DNA of 64,000 nucleotides. Origin: Aquilaria yunnanensis. Lineage: Eukaryota; Streptophyta; Magnoliopsida; Malvales; Thymelaeaceae. The notes under the pieces were generated by a model. That model worked only from the letters and a program-made list of their open reading frames with translations. It searched no databases and was not told where the DNA came from. Where the stretch lies: positions 124,001 to 188,000 of the forward strand of contig JBDJPA010000012.1 in NCBI GenBank assembly GCA_039654915.1, written 5' to 3'. A program made the translations under genes and the position numbers. Positions 49,050 to 62,600 of the stretch are shown here, in pieces. Each line of letters starts with the position of its first letter. Within the stretch, counting starts at the first letter, position 1.

Positions 49050-52000
49050 CTACTAACCTCTCTGCCCTAATAGTATTTATAGAGGCAGACACATCCTTAC
49101 TATAGAATGCACATACCAAAGGGGGGAGATAAGGCATGGACCTTTAGTCCCCTTATGGCTAAAGCAAGGGCAAGGATCTTATCTGTAGAACATCCAAAAT
49201 ATTTACGCTAGATTTTTCATACTTAGAGGATCAATAAGACTACAAAATGAAATAGAGAATTACATTAGGGTTTTCTTGATAAAAAAAAAAAACAACCAAG
49301 ATAAGAATGGTAGGGAAGATAGGCTGCCCCCACATTCACCTCTTGTGATTGGATAGAGGGAGGTTATGCATCACTTCCATTACCTTAAGAGTTTTGACCT
49401 AAGGGGTCATTTAGCTCTTGCTCTAATCCACCAAGGTAGTAAACATGGCCCCATCATTGTTAGAGGCGTAAGATTTCTAGCTATTCTCCATTCTTCCAAG
49501 GATTTCTTAGCTGCCTGAAGAGCACCTCACACAATTCGACATCTTCTTAAAGACTTCATAGATTTGTTTTCCAAATCTGCACAAAATGATAATAGGTTAG
49601 GGTTAAAGCCTTAACAACCAAGTATAAAAAAAAAAAATTGAAGCTCACCCTCCAAGATGACACCTCATTTGAGGCATCTATTATCTTGGCATCCTTAGAA
49701 GACATAGATCGAGGCTAGGTATCTCTTGCCATGGGTGACTAGCCTTACACACCTTCAGCATGACCTTATCTAAGTAATGTTGAGAGTAGAAGAGCAGTTC
49801 TCCCTCTCTTATTGTCTTGAACTAGGTCAAGGAAATATGCTATAATCATTTTAGTAACCTTAAATGCTTTAGATTTGGGCTTAAGGGAAGGGGAGCAATT
49901 ATCTCATGGATAGGTTGTTTGTCCACTCACAGTGAAAGCCTTAAGCAGAATTAGAAGGCACAAACAAGAACTTCTCATTTCACTCCTTCCAGATTTTAAA
50001 GGTGGTGAGGCAACTGTAAAGTCTAGGTTATGCCCAAATAAGTTGGGTCTTAGATTGATGAAAAAAATGACCACGATTAGGATGAAGAAACAAAAAAGGA
50101 AAAGGGATTCAAGTAAGAACTTTGCTTTTGCCATGTGATAAGTAAGAAAGAAGCCATTAATGTGTAAAAAAGAATTATGAGCAAATTAGGAATGAGAAAT
50201 CCTATAATGGTTAAAGAGTTAGGACACAGGGGGATGAAACGGGAACCTAAGCCTTGCCTTAGACTAATCAGCTACACAGTCATCTAGTTCTTCCAAGGAT
50301 CATTTGCTTTTTCTTGGTGCCCCAAATTAATTACATTCAAAGAGAAAGGAATAAAGGTTTCTTTCAAAAGATTGGTAAAGGTTTAGGGGTTCAAATTACT
50401 CCTTAAGCCTAGAACCTCCCTAAAGTTTAAGGCCTTAATCTCCTTGATCCCAAGTGCTACTTCCCTTTGGTGCTTGACATTTGTAAGCACACTATGTAAA
50501 GTAAGGCAATTAGAAAGGGAAACAACTTCATCATCAACAAATGAGGCTAATGACCAACTTTTGACATGATGAGATTGAAAATAAGAAACCATTATGAGAG
50601 AAGAAATTTGATACTTGTACCTTTTTTGACATCGATTAATGAAAAAATATGCTAAAAAAGGGACTTTAGTGGGCACGACAATGACAACAATAAACAAAGA
50701 AAATGACTCTTTCTTAGAATTTGGAACATGTATGAAGAGAATGCGAAATGTTCAATTAGTAACCAAACTAGGCTTTTAAAGCTTTTTTCCCAAAATAAGG
50801 TCTTATAACTATTCCCAAATAGTCACGTGTCCCATGCATTAAGCCATTAACATACCATTTCAGGATTTTCAAATGTAGGGCACTTATTTCCCTCCATTTA
50901 AAGGAGAGGGCCCGTTGGTGCCATATTGGGCTTTGGCCCAAAAGATATACCTATTCGAGTTAAGCTCATGGGATTATAATGTCTACCCATTAAAGTTAGA
51001 TTCATGGATTCTTAAAAATAGGCTCATCATAATACATACCAATTGGAGCAGTCAAGCTTATGGAACTATTAAAGAGGGACCCCTTACCGCAATAAGGGGA
51101 TTGGATAAGAGGGCAAGATCCACAGGGTTGCTAAAAAAGGAGAAAAGCTCTACACTCAACTAAAGGCATAGATCCAATAAAGCGGATCTCATGGAAAATC
51201 ACATGCATACTGGTTTTACTCTGCTAAATGAACTGAAAAGCTGAGTTTGGATCCTGGATTCACGAAAGTATTAGAGGGTTTTTCTCAAACATACAACTTC
51301 AAAGCCTTTTAACCTTGTCTTTGACTACAGGTTTCATTCTAGCTCAAACCATCTACCAAGCCTAATAATCTACCTAAGAATTTGGGCCAAACATCACATA
51401 CAATATATTTCTATCATTGATTTTTCAATCATCTTAACCTTGAATGATGGGATAATGTTCCTCTTGTTCTTAATAAAAGTCGAAAACATGATAATGTTAT
51501 GCTACACCAAAAGCAAAGTTGGTGTAAAATCTAATCAACTATACAAAGTAAGCATCCTTTGATTGTTGACAATTTGCTTTTATAGAACAGCGAGTTTACT
51601 AACATATAATAAACTTTTGGGATAGTTAATTTTAGCTTAATGCAATTAAAAAGATTCAATTGATAGCAGGTCAGTTCGGGTTTCAATGCGGGACTGAATA
51701 ATTTATTGAAATTGGCCACAATTTTAAGTAGTATTTACTAAGTGTGCCACTCTTCTCCTCAAAGGTTTTTCCCTGCTGACACCCACACAGCAACCCTCAC
51801 TGTAGATGTGAAGAGGGCATTAAAGGTCCACCGGTCAGAAAATGCTGTCTATGGCTAGGAATTGAAGAACGCACACAACAACCCTCACCATGGATGGGAT
51901 CCTAACCTTCTACTGTTGGAAATCAGAGAACGCCATCAAGGACGGAGACAGATGGGTGATTCCAGTGGTTGCCAAAACTCAGATATGACTATGGGTCACC

Positions 52001-53677
52001 TGTCTGAGGCCGACGATCATCATCAAAGATGAAAAAACGGCAGATGGGCAACTACATATGCATTTGGATTGGTTGTGTGGCGGGCAGAAAGGCCATAAGT
52101 GTTTTTTTTTTTTTCAGCTTCTAACGATGATGCATAAACTCTGTAACTAACAAATCAAAAAATGATATCTAAACAATATATGAGGTCGGATGTGGCTGGT
52201 GTTGCAGGAGTAAGGAAGGGTGGTCGAACTAGTGATGCGAGCCGCCAAAAGTTTGTCTTGTGAAATTGTTGAGTAGAGAGAAAGAACTTTTGTTTTTACT
52301 AATTCAATGGCACTCATTGTAATTAAGCCCAATCTTATCCCCAATTTTTAATCCCATCTTTGACTAGCTGTTGACTAAAGGAATAATGGTTCCAAATTAA
52401 TTGAATTAATTTTACACAAACGGCTCTTAGATTTTTCAACAAAAGAGCAGCCCTTATCATTCAACTATTGGTATTCCAATTTGGAATTCTTCCCAACACA
52501 TAAAGTTACTTTTTAATATTGCCTCGAACCTCAATTATGTTTTGCTCCAATCCTAACTCTTAAGCTTGACTTTGTCCTGGTATTTTACTTGACTTGAAAG
52601 CAATTAGTAAAGTTGAACCAAAGTAAAAAATACTCAGTTCCGCCTACCCAGGTCAAATGGTTCAATATTTTTGGTACTAGGTCTCGGTTCTTCACAAGAC
52701 ATCCCCTTAAATACCTCCAAATGATAATAGTTCTTGATTTGGTGTTTTTTTATAAAAAAATTAGTTATTCTCAGTCTATTTTAGCCAAGTCATGCTTATC
52801 TTTAGTTGTCATGCCCATTCAGGTACTAACCTCAAATCCTCAATTCTCAAGCCTCGTACAATTTCCAACCATCACTACTTTAAAATTTCACACAATTTAT
52901 TTTAATTTAAGTCAATTGATTCTAAAATGACTTATTTTTATTCTTACATTATTTTTACCTAAAACTAATTTTAATTAAAAGTCAATATTATATAACTACA
53001 ATAATCTATTGAAAATATAATTATTGAAAATATAATTTTTGTAATCTTACTAAATTTTATGAATTTTTCTAATTTAAAGCATTAAAAAAATTCTTAAAAA
53101 TTTAACATTATGAAAATTTACTTTCAAACGAATTATTATATCTACATAATATTATTATATTTACATAATATTAACTTTCAAATGACATTGATTTCAAGAA
53201 AAAACTAAAGATAAAACAAAATAACTCTAAATCTTTCATGGGATTGAGTCAACTTGCATTGGCATAAATTTCCTTGCCGAGAAGTAAGAACAACATTTTT
53301 CAGTGTGAATTCACATAAACCAGATATTCCTGATAGGGTAGGGTCTTCCCTCATTAATCAACTAGTGTCCCGTTTACCAATAGAAATGAAAGGATCCATC
53401 ATCCAACCTGCCTTAATTAAGGCACCACGCCGAGATTACCAAAAGTAAACAGGTCCCCGGGCAAAAGACTAGGGGAGCTCTTTATAAATTCTGAAAAATA
53501 CTAATGGGTTGCTTGTCTTTTGTCAATAGTGCAGCGCAGGCTAACTGCACAACGAAAATCCTCAAAAAGAATACAAACCCCAGCACAGACGAGAGTGAGT
53601 TCCAGAATTATTGTCACTTGTTATTCACATCCCGACAACAGTTGACATGTTTGAGACCTCCCACAATTGACCATTTA
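49050..53677. other. Long region without a recognised gene
   Basis: 49050-51200 contains old coding-like debris without an identifiable domain. 51780-52060 has two related blocks (CAACCCTCACTGTAGATG and CAACCCTCACCATGGATGG). 52530-53220 is very AT-rich. 53220-53677 should include the aconitase 3' UTR on -. No ORF shows a family motif. Confidence 0.4.
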
Positions 53678-56600
53678 CTACTGCGCGCTCAAGCTCCTTA
53701 TAACATATGGAAGAATACCACCGTGATTGAAGTAAGCCAACTCAACCTGCGAAAGTCAACATCAACACCGCTCAAATTCCGCAAAAAGACAAGCAACACA
53801 AGGTGCATGTGCCTGGAGTGCAAAGCGTTCCAATAACATCAATACTAGTAACTGCTATACGCAAAAATGAACAATAATACCTCCGTGTCAAAGCGGACAG
53901 TGCAAGTAAAAGATTTCCCAGCGTCAGTGGTGACGGTCACATCCTGCCCAGGCCTGATATCACTGATTTTGCTAGGAAGTTCTATGGTATAACGCTCATG
54001 GCCAGTCAATCCTAGGGTCTCTGCATCCTCCCCTTGCTTGAAACAGAGCGGGATGATACCCATTCCTACCAAATTACTACGATGGATTCTCTCAAAACTC
54101 TTGGCAATTACTGCCTTTACTCCCTGTTAAATAATGAAATTACTCGAGATGAGTAGAAAATAGAACTTCTCAAAACTCAGCAGTAAATAGCAATCGCATG
54201 AGCTACCAAAGAAAATAACTCACCAACAGCATTGGACCCTTGGCAGCCCAGTCACGTGAGCTGCCACTTCCATACTCGGACCCAGCCAAAACAATGGTGT
54301 CTTGTCCGGCAGCTTTGTACCTCTGCAGCAACAGAATGACCACAAACCTTTAGCTACAAATGATTTATATGAATCACAAGAATAATCATCATACCTCTAG
54401 ATCTTTCACAGCAATAAAGACCATCTAATGACATCAATAAGGATTTACAATCATGAAATCAAAATATCTTTTCTGTTTTTCTTTCAACTTCAAATTTTCT
54501 TGTTAATGCACTAATCATTATATTGCTGAGACATCCTCATTCTGACAACTCAAGACTGATGAGACACTGACCATAGCTGCATCATACACGTAAAGTTTCT
54601 CTCCTGTAGGAATGTGAACTGTCTTTGGGCCCACTTCCCCATTTAAGAGTTTGTTTACAATGCGGATATTGGCAAAAGTTCCTCTTGCCATAATCTCATC
54701 ATTGCCACGACGACTTCCATAAGAATTGAAGTCCTTCCGCTCCACCCCACGCTCAAGAAGGTACTTAGCAGCAGGACTCTCCTTGTGGATGCTACCAGCT
54801 GGAGAAATGTGATCTGTTGTAATACTGTCACCAAAATTCAGCAAGCAGTATGCATCTTTCACTCCATGAGTCCCAGGAGGATTCATGGTCATGTTCTTAA
54901 AGTATGGAGGTTCATGAATGTAGGTTGAGTAGGGATCCCACGAGTACAACTTAGAAGAAGGAACTTGTAGCTGATTCCACATGGGATTGCCCTTCGTGAT
55001 AGACTCATAAGTACTTCTGAACATATCAGACAAGACACTGGATTGGACAGCCTAGAAAAGCATAAAACCCTATGTCAAAACCATGCTTAAATGCCAATAC
55101 GAGAAAACATCTATTGATTTACTATTACCTACCTCAGCAACTTCTTCTGTTGATGGCCAGATATCTTTAAAGTAGACACTATTACCATCCTTCCCAATTC
55201 CAATGGGCTCCTTGTCAAAGTCAATGTCAACCTGGCCAACAATTTCATGAAATTTTGTAAACATAATTCACCAATAAGGAACGAAAATGTAAAGGAAATG
55301 ATGAAAAAAATGGAAAAGAAAACTTAATGTATCCTAACTTTGAGCTACAAAATAAAGATGTAAAGTGCTCAATTAACAACGACAGGTAAACAAAGCATAT
55401 CTTGAATAAAAGCAATAACCAACATGAAACACAAAGACAAGACACATGCCACGCAGATGGTACTGATACACAGGCATTAAGCAAGTCCGGATATCCCTAG
55501 GAATAAGAATCACATACCGTGCCAGCAAGAGCATAAGCGACCACTAGAGGAGGAGAAGCAAGGTAGTTAGCTCTTGTTAACGGATGAACTCGACCTTCAA
55601 AATTACGGTTTCCAGAAAGTACGGCAGAGGCTATAATATCTGTAAAGGAAGCCAACATTTACCAAAAAGAAAAGTTGAAGAGGAACATGGAAGTATGGCT
55701 ATGTCAACATCTCTAGTGGAAGAAGAGCTTGCACCAATGAAAAGATAAAGAAATTCATAGGTGGAATCATTCAAATTCTCAGAAGTACCATTCTCTGAAA
55801 TAGCTGAGGCAACAGACTCATCCAGGTCTCCAGAATTTCCAATACATGTTGTGCACCCATAGCCAACAATGTGAAAGCCCTGTTTATTCAAGTATTCTTG
55901 CAACCCACTACAACATTCGGACCCAAACTTAGTTTACAGAGCAATCTTAGTCATTAAGCATGTAAATGAGTTTTGAAGAATACACAGAAAAAAAATATAT
56001 AATACCTCTGCTGTAAATATTTGGTGACAACTCCAGAGCCTGGGGCAAGACTAGTCTTTATCCAAGGCTTAACCTGATAAAATGTCATTTAAACAATTCA
56101 CTTTTCTAAAATCATATACAGGCACGTGAAGAAAGATTAAGCTCACGAAACTGCTTAGAATTTGTTATACTGATCTACTGTGGCTAACCTGCAGACCCAA
56201 TTCACAAGCTTTCTTGGCAACAAGCCCAGCCCCAAGCATGACACTGGGGTTTGATGTATTTGTGCAGCTCGTGATTGCAGCAATCACGACACTGCCATGT
56301 TTCAGCTCCGCTGGCTGTCCATGGAATGTAAACTTAGCCACTTCCTCTTGAGCTTCTTTCGGTACAGCAAAGCCCTGAGACATTTTAAATAGTCATTATT
56401 AAGCTACAAAAATTTATAGAAACCAATCCCTTAAAACAATATTAACAAAGACTTTGCGTTTCATTATAAAGTCCTGAATTGTAAGGCGGAGCTTTGGCAA
56501 TGCTAACTTTGAAAGTGAAACAAAATGTCCAAAGAAAACAGATTTTGAAGATAAGCACCTTTGTTCTTATTGGCTCAGCTTAATTACACTAGGAATTTTA

Positions 56601-59600
56601 TGACTATCAATATGCTCAAGAACAACACCTTCACATTTATGTGTCCCAAAACAAGTGATAACTGTTTGCTTTGGTAAAATCTCTTCTGGTGTATTCCAAT
56701 ACAGCCAAGCGTATTTATACAAGTTGCTGAATAATAAGCAAGGAAAAGATCCTTGTAAATCAATCCCTATAATTAAGGGATTCAATCCCTATAATTAAGG
56801 AATTCTACCAGCTATAGTAATCCCCATATTTCAGAGATTATTTACACAATCCTATATTTACACAACTACCAAACATAGATCTTCTAATTTCACGCTTTCC
56901 AACACTCCCCCTCAAGCTGGTGAATAGAGATCTTCCATTCCTAGCTTGGCTACAATTCTATGAAATTCTGTACTGTTGAGCCCTTTAGTAAATATATCAG
57001 CCAGCTGTCCTTTTGTAGATACATAAGAAGTGCAAATCATCTTGCTGTCCAGTTTCTCTTTAATGAAGTGTTGATCAATTTCGATGTGCTTCGTCTTGTC
57101 ATGTTGAACTGGATTATGGGCAATATTGATGGCTGATTTGTTGTCACAAAACAGTCTCATAGGTCCCTCTTGTGGAATCTTCAAGTCTTCTAAAATTATC
57201 TTCAACCAAAGTAGTTCACACACCCCTTGTGCCATACCCTTGAATTCTGCTTCTGCACTTGACCGAGCAACTACATTCTGCTTCTTACTCCTCCAAGTCA
57301 CTAAGTTTCCTCCCAAGAAGGTGCAATAGCCAGAGGTCTGGTGATCCTACATAATCTGCATCTGAATATACTTCAAGAACCAGCCCCCCATTTCTTCTAA
57401 ATAAAATTCCTTTCCCTGGATTGGCTTTCAAATAGTGAAGAATTCAATGGGCAGCTTGCAAATGAACTTCTTTAGGGTCATGCATGAACTGACTTATTAT
57501 ACTTACAGCATATGCGATATCTGGTCGTGTATGTGCAAGATAAATCAGTTTTTCAACAAGTCTCTGGAACATCTCCCTGTTTACACTTGTATTTTCACTG
57601 GCTTCTCCAAGTTTATGATTCGGATTTATAGGCGTAAAGGCTAGTTTACATGCCAACTTCCCCGTTTCTCTCAGAAGATCAACCACATATTTTTGTTGAG
57701 AGATAAAGATGCCTTGTTTGGAATGCGCAACTTCAATTCCAAGGAAATACTTCAGTCTCCCCAACTCTTTTATCTCAAATTCTCTGGCAAGGCAGTTCTT
57801 CAATGCTTCTTTCTCCTTTTCATCATTCCCAGTAACAATTACATCATCCACATAGACTAATAAAGCAGTAACTCCCCCTGAGCCTGTGTGTTTAATAAAT
57901 AAAGTGTGGTCACCTTGGCTTTGCTTGTAGCCTAAACCAAGCATCACATTCGTAAACCTAACGAACCATGCCCTTGGAGACTGCTTAAGACCATACAATG
58001 CTTTCATCAACTTGCACACTTCGTTCCCTTTAATGCCTTCCCCAAGGCCTGGTGGAATGTCCATGTATATCTCCTTTTCTAGATCACCATGGAGGAACGC
58101 ATTTTTTATATCAAACTGTTACAAATCCCAACTATAATTGGCAGCCAAAGACGGCAACACCCTTACTGTGTTCATTTTTGCTACCGAAGCAAGTCTCCAG
58201 ATAACCTACCCCATAAGTTTGTGTATATCCCTTGGCTACTAGTCGCGCTTTGTACCTTTCTACTAACCCACCAAATCTGTATTTAATTGTAAATACTCAT
58301 TTACAGCCTACTGCCTTCTTATTTGTTGGCAGATCCATAAGTTCCCATGTTTTGTTTTTTTCTAGCACCTCCATTTCCACTCTCATGGCTTTTCTCCACT
58401 ACTTATTGGAAAGTGCCTTAGCTAGTGTTTCAGCAATTGGAATGGTGTCAAGGCTGGCTAGAAAACTCCTATGAGATTTGGAGAAACTTTGGAATGTTAC
58501 TGATTTGGCTAGGGGATAGAGTCGATGTTTAGTACATTCTCTGGTTCCCTTTCTCGGGGCAATAGGCAGTTCATCCTCATTAATAAAAGATATAGGTTTT
58601 GGACATGCCTCAGTTCTAAAATTAAGAGCTGAATCTTGGACTTGCTTAAGTTCAGAATCTGGATTTTTTCTCCTTGAGTAAACCTGCATATATCTCATAT
58701 TATCATACTCATCATTGGTGGGGTTGACATTGTCAATGATTGGGTTGTTTGAACTTTGCTAAGGCTCGGATGTGCAAAGATTCCAAGGCAACAGAAGGTT
58801 GTGATTGCTGGTGGTTGGGCGGCTGTAAAGAGGGTAATACTTCCAAAAAAACTAGATCCAAGGCCTTATCATCTACTAATGAAGGCTCCCTCGGAAGATA
58901 AGGTTGGGTAAAAAAAGATTGTCCTTCCTCAAATGTAACATCAATGGAGGTGCAGAATTTTCTTGTGACTGGAAGATAACATTTATAACCTTTTTGGGTT
59001 GGAGAATATCCCAACAAAACACATTTTATTGCTCGTGGATCTAATTTTCCCTTATTATGAACATGAACAAAGGTAGGGCAACTAAAGATTCTTGGTGTGA
59101 GATTATTTGAGGTTCGAATGTCAGGGTAAAACTAAGAGAGAGTTTGCATTGGGGTTTGATTGTCGAGGACTTTAGATGGTAGTCTATTTATTGTGTATGC
59201 AGCGGTAAGGACAGCTTCTCCCCAATATTGTTTTGGAACATGGTTTTGAAAGAGGAAGGCTTGTGTGGTCTGCAGTAAATGACCATTCTTCCTTTCAGCC
59301 ACCCCATTTTGTTAGGGTGTGTTAACACGAGGATTCATGCACAATTCCTTCTTTTTGGAAAAATGATGACAAGGTCTAATTGAAATAATCTGTTGCATTA
59401 TTAGACCGAAACCTTTTGATTCTCACACCAAACTGATTTTTGATCATATCGTGAAAGCTTAAATCTGATTCCAATATAAGAAGAAAAACCCATGTGACCC
59501 TTGTGCAGTCATCAATAAATGTGACAAACCATCTAGAACCAGTAATGTTGGGAATTCAAGAAGGGCCCCATATATCCGAATGAATCAAATAAAAAGGGGT

Positions 59601-62600
59601 TGATTTTTTATTGTTGGATGGAAATGAAATTCTTTTGTGTTTAGCAAACTCACAGACATCACAATGAAAGGTCTCAATATCAATACCCTTAAATAGGGAA
59701 GGAAACATGGTTTTTAAAACAGAAAAAGGAGGATGGCCAAAACGAAAATGCTGATGCCAAATTAAATCTTTATTGGAGCCAGTAAGGAATGGCTCGTGTG
59801 ACATGCATAATATTGTGAGATGGTTTGCTGGTTTCTTCAAGATAGTGAAGTCCATTCCTTTCCTTAGCAAGTCCAATCTTCTTCCCCAAAGCCTGATCCT
59901 GAAATACATAGTAAGAAGGGAAGAACACAACATTGCAGTTCACACCTTGAATAAGTTTATTTATAGAAATAAGGCTAGTAGATAACTTGGGAACATGAAG
60001 GACATTTTTAAGCAATAGTGATGGAGTAATCTGTATATTTCCAATTCCTGCCATTGTGATGAGAGAACCATCAGCAACAGAAATTTTTCTGTTACTAGGA
60101 CAGGGTGTATAGGTGATGAAGTGTAGTTAAGAGGGTGTCATGTGATCAGTGGCTCCAGAGTCAAGAGTCCATGGAAAAACACTAGCCGAGGCATGTAATC
60201 CTAGGGATAGAGATTCACCTAAGAGAGCAATAGAGGCAGAACCACTTTCTGGTTTCAAGGTTCCCAACAAACCTCTCAGCCTTTCAATTTCTTCTTCATT
60301 AAATGGCCCCCGACTTTGCTGTGAAGTTGTGGAGACATTGTGGACCTGTTGAACTACTTTTAGATCTCCACGATTGCCCCATTCCTTGCTGTATGTAGAA
60401 GGCTTCCCATGGAGTTTCCAGCAGCGATTTTTGTGTGTCTAGGCTTCTTGCAATAGGTGCACCAGAGGTTATCTTTAGAGTCTCGACCCTTTGAGGCACT
60501 ATAATTTCCTTCCCTTGCCACCATAGCGGATCCTTCGAGATCTTTAGGCTCAAGCATGATCCCACGGCGGCTTTCCTCAGCTCTGACAAGAATTATAACT
60601 TCATTCAATGGAGGCACCTCTTCTTTGCCAAGGATTTGTATTCGGACCTGATCAAACTCAGTATTCAGCCCGACCAACAAATCATACACCCTATCCCTTT
60701 CAATGAAATTATTCAAGATCACAGCATCATCTGGCCACTTAGGCTCAAGAACTCGATAATGATCAAGTTCATGCCACAGGTTCTGCAACAGATTTGCATA
60801 CTTAGTAACACTCCAACTCCCTTGTTTGGCTGCTAGTGTCTTTACTTTGACCACATAGACACGGGCAACATCATGGGCTCTGGAATATGTTTGTTGGACA
60901 GCATCCCAGATGCCCCTTGCAAAAGGGAGGAACATGCAAGTGTCACTGATTTCGGGTGTCATTGGAACTCCACAACCATGACATAATCATGAAGTCCTCT
61001 TCATCCCAAGCATCAAAATATGGGTCGTCCAACTTAGGCCCTGATCCAAGAATATGGCTGATTTTCCCTTTTCCCTTCAAATAGGTATGCACCAGTTGTG
61101 ACCACTTCAAATAGTTCTGGCCATTGAGTCTATAGGCTGCCTAAATAGTCTGCAAGTCGCCTGTGGGCAGATGGGAATCAACTTGGGCAGGAGCGCTTGT
61201 TACAGTCTCGCCACACATTGTCAATGGAGGAAGATTCAGGATAGTGGGCAAGGAGAATAAAGAATGAGGAACTAGTACTGATTATAGATTAGCACTAGAT
61301 GCTAGAGGAAAAAATGACTTGGCAATGAAGGCCAGAAAAACAGAGCAATGATTCGGCAATGAAGGCCAGAAGAAAAGACAATCTCAAGGCAAACCTAAAG
61401 CTCTGATACCATGTTTGCTTTGGTAAAATCTCTTCTGGTTTATTCCAATACAGCAGAGTGTATTTATACAAGTTGCTGAATAATCAGCAAGGAAAAAATC
61501 CCTGTAAATCAATCCCTATAATTAAGGGATTCAATCCCTATAATTAAGGAATTCTACCAGCTATAATAATCCCCATATTTCAGGGATTATTTACACAATC
61601 CTATATTTACACAACTACCAAATATAGATCTTCTAATTTCTCGCTTTCCAACAATAACAACATACATCCATCATATGGTCTTCAAACTTCAGCTGAGGAT
61701 GTAAGTAAGAAGGAACCACTGATGAGTATCCATACACATACAGGAGGAAACTCCCTCTAAGCGAGAAGATGTAACAGAACATCTTTAAATTTTACAAAGA
61801 ACAAGAAAACTTATTTTTCTTTTCTAGGATGAGTACAAAGTATGTTGCTAGTTATCAAAGCTTAAGTCAACAAATAATAGAAACTTCATGACAGGAAACC
61901 ATTTAAAAGAATGTGAACCCAAAAATAAAAAGCCAATATACTCTGGAAAGTGCAGATCATGAGAACATCATGTTTACTGGCCTAGCTATCAGTATATGAG
62001 ATATGTTGCCAGCTATAAAGCTTCACCATATTAACAGCAGGAATTTTTTAACAGCAAGTTAACTGGAGATGTACACCAGAGAATCTTTACCTTATTGCTG
62101 AAGTGAAGCTAGCACCTATTTATAGGAAGACATGAAGACTTACCTTGAAACCAACTTTGCTATCAAGGCATGAATGCCAATCAGCCTTCATTTCTTTCAA
62201 AGGAACACGGTCATGAGGTCTAGAAAAAATGACCAGAAAAACCATGATCATTGAAAGAATATCAAAACTAAACAGAATGAAACAGCCAACTAAGCCAAAT
62301 GTTGCCACAATACATTGGAATAGGCACAGAGAGAACACATACCGCTTTGGTCCTGAAATACAAGGTTCAACATCTGCAAGGTTCAGTCCAAGATATGACG
62401 AGTATACCCTCTCTTGTTGAGGCTGAACATATGACACAAAGAACAGGACCCAAGAAAGCAGTTGAAAATGGATTAAAGCAGAGATGTGAACGCAATATGC
62501 AGAAACTTAGAGAGGTTTGTGTTTCAAAAAGAGAAAAACAAACGAAACAGCATACCTCACTATAGTCGACAAACATTTTATTAGCGCGGAGGTATGCTTC

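Larger units (their letters stand above)
56663..61653 (-). mobile_element. Ty1/copia LTR retrotransposon 2, inside an aconitase intron, defective
   Basis: 4991 bp, in the same orientation as the host gene. LTRs of 242 bp lie at 56663-56904 and 61412-61653. The target duplication ATAAC is exact (56658-56662 and 61654-61658). The primer binding site TGGTATCAGAGC on - is at 61400-61411, and the polypurine tract TTGAGGGGGAG at 56905-56915. The LTRs differ at about 11 sites (about 4.5%), so the insertion is older than copia 1. Gag, protease, integrase, RT and RNase H remain recognisable but are broken by many stops and shifts. Confidence 0.95.

Noticed and set aside
51780..52060. Related blocks with CAACCCTCAC as a possible tandem repeat or gene fragment
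   Set aside because: Only two partial copies with irregular spacing and no reading frame.
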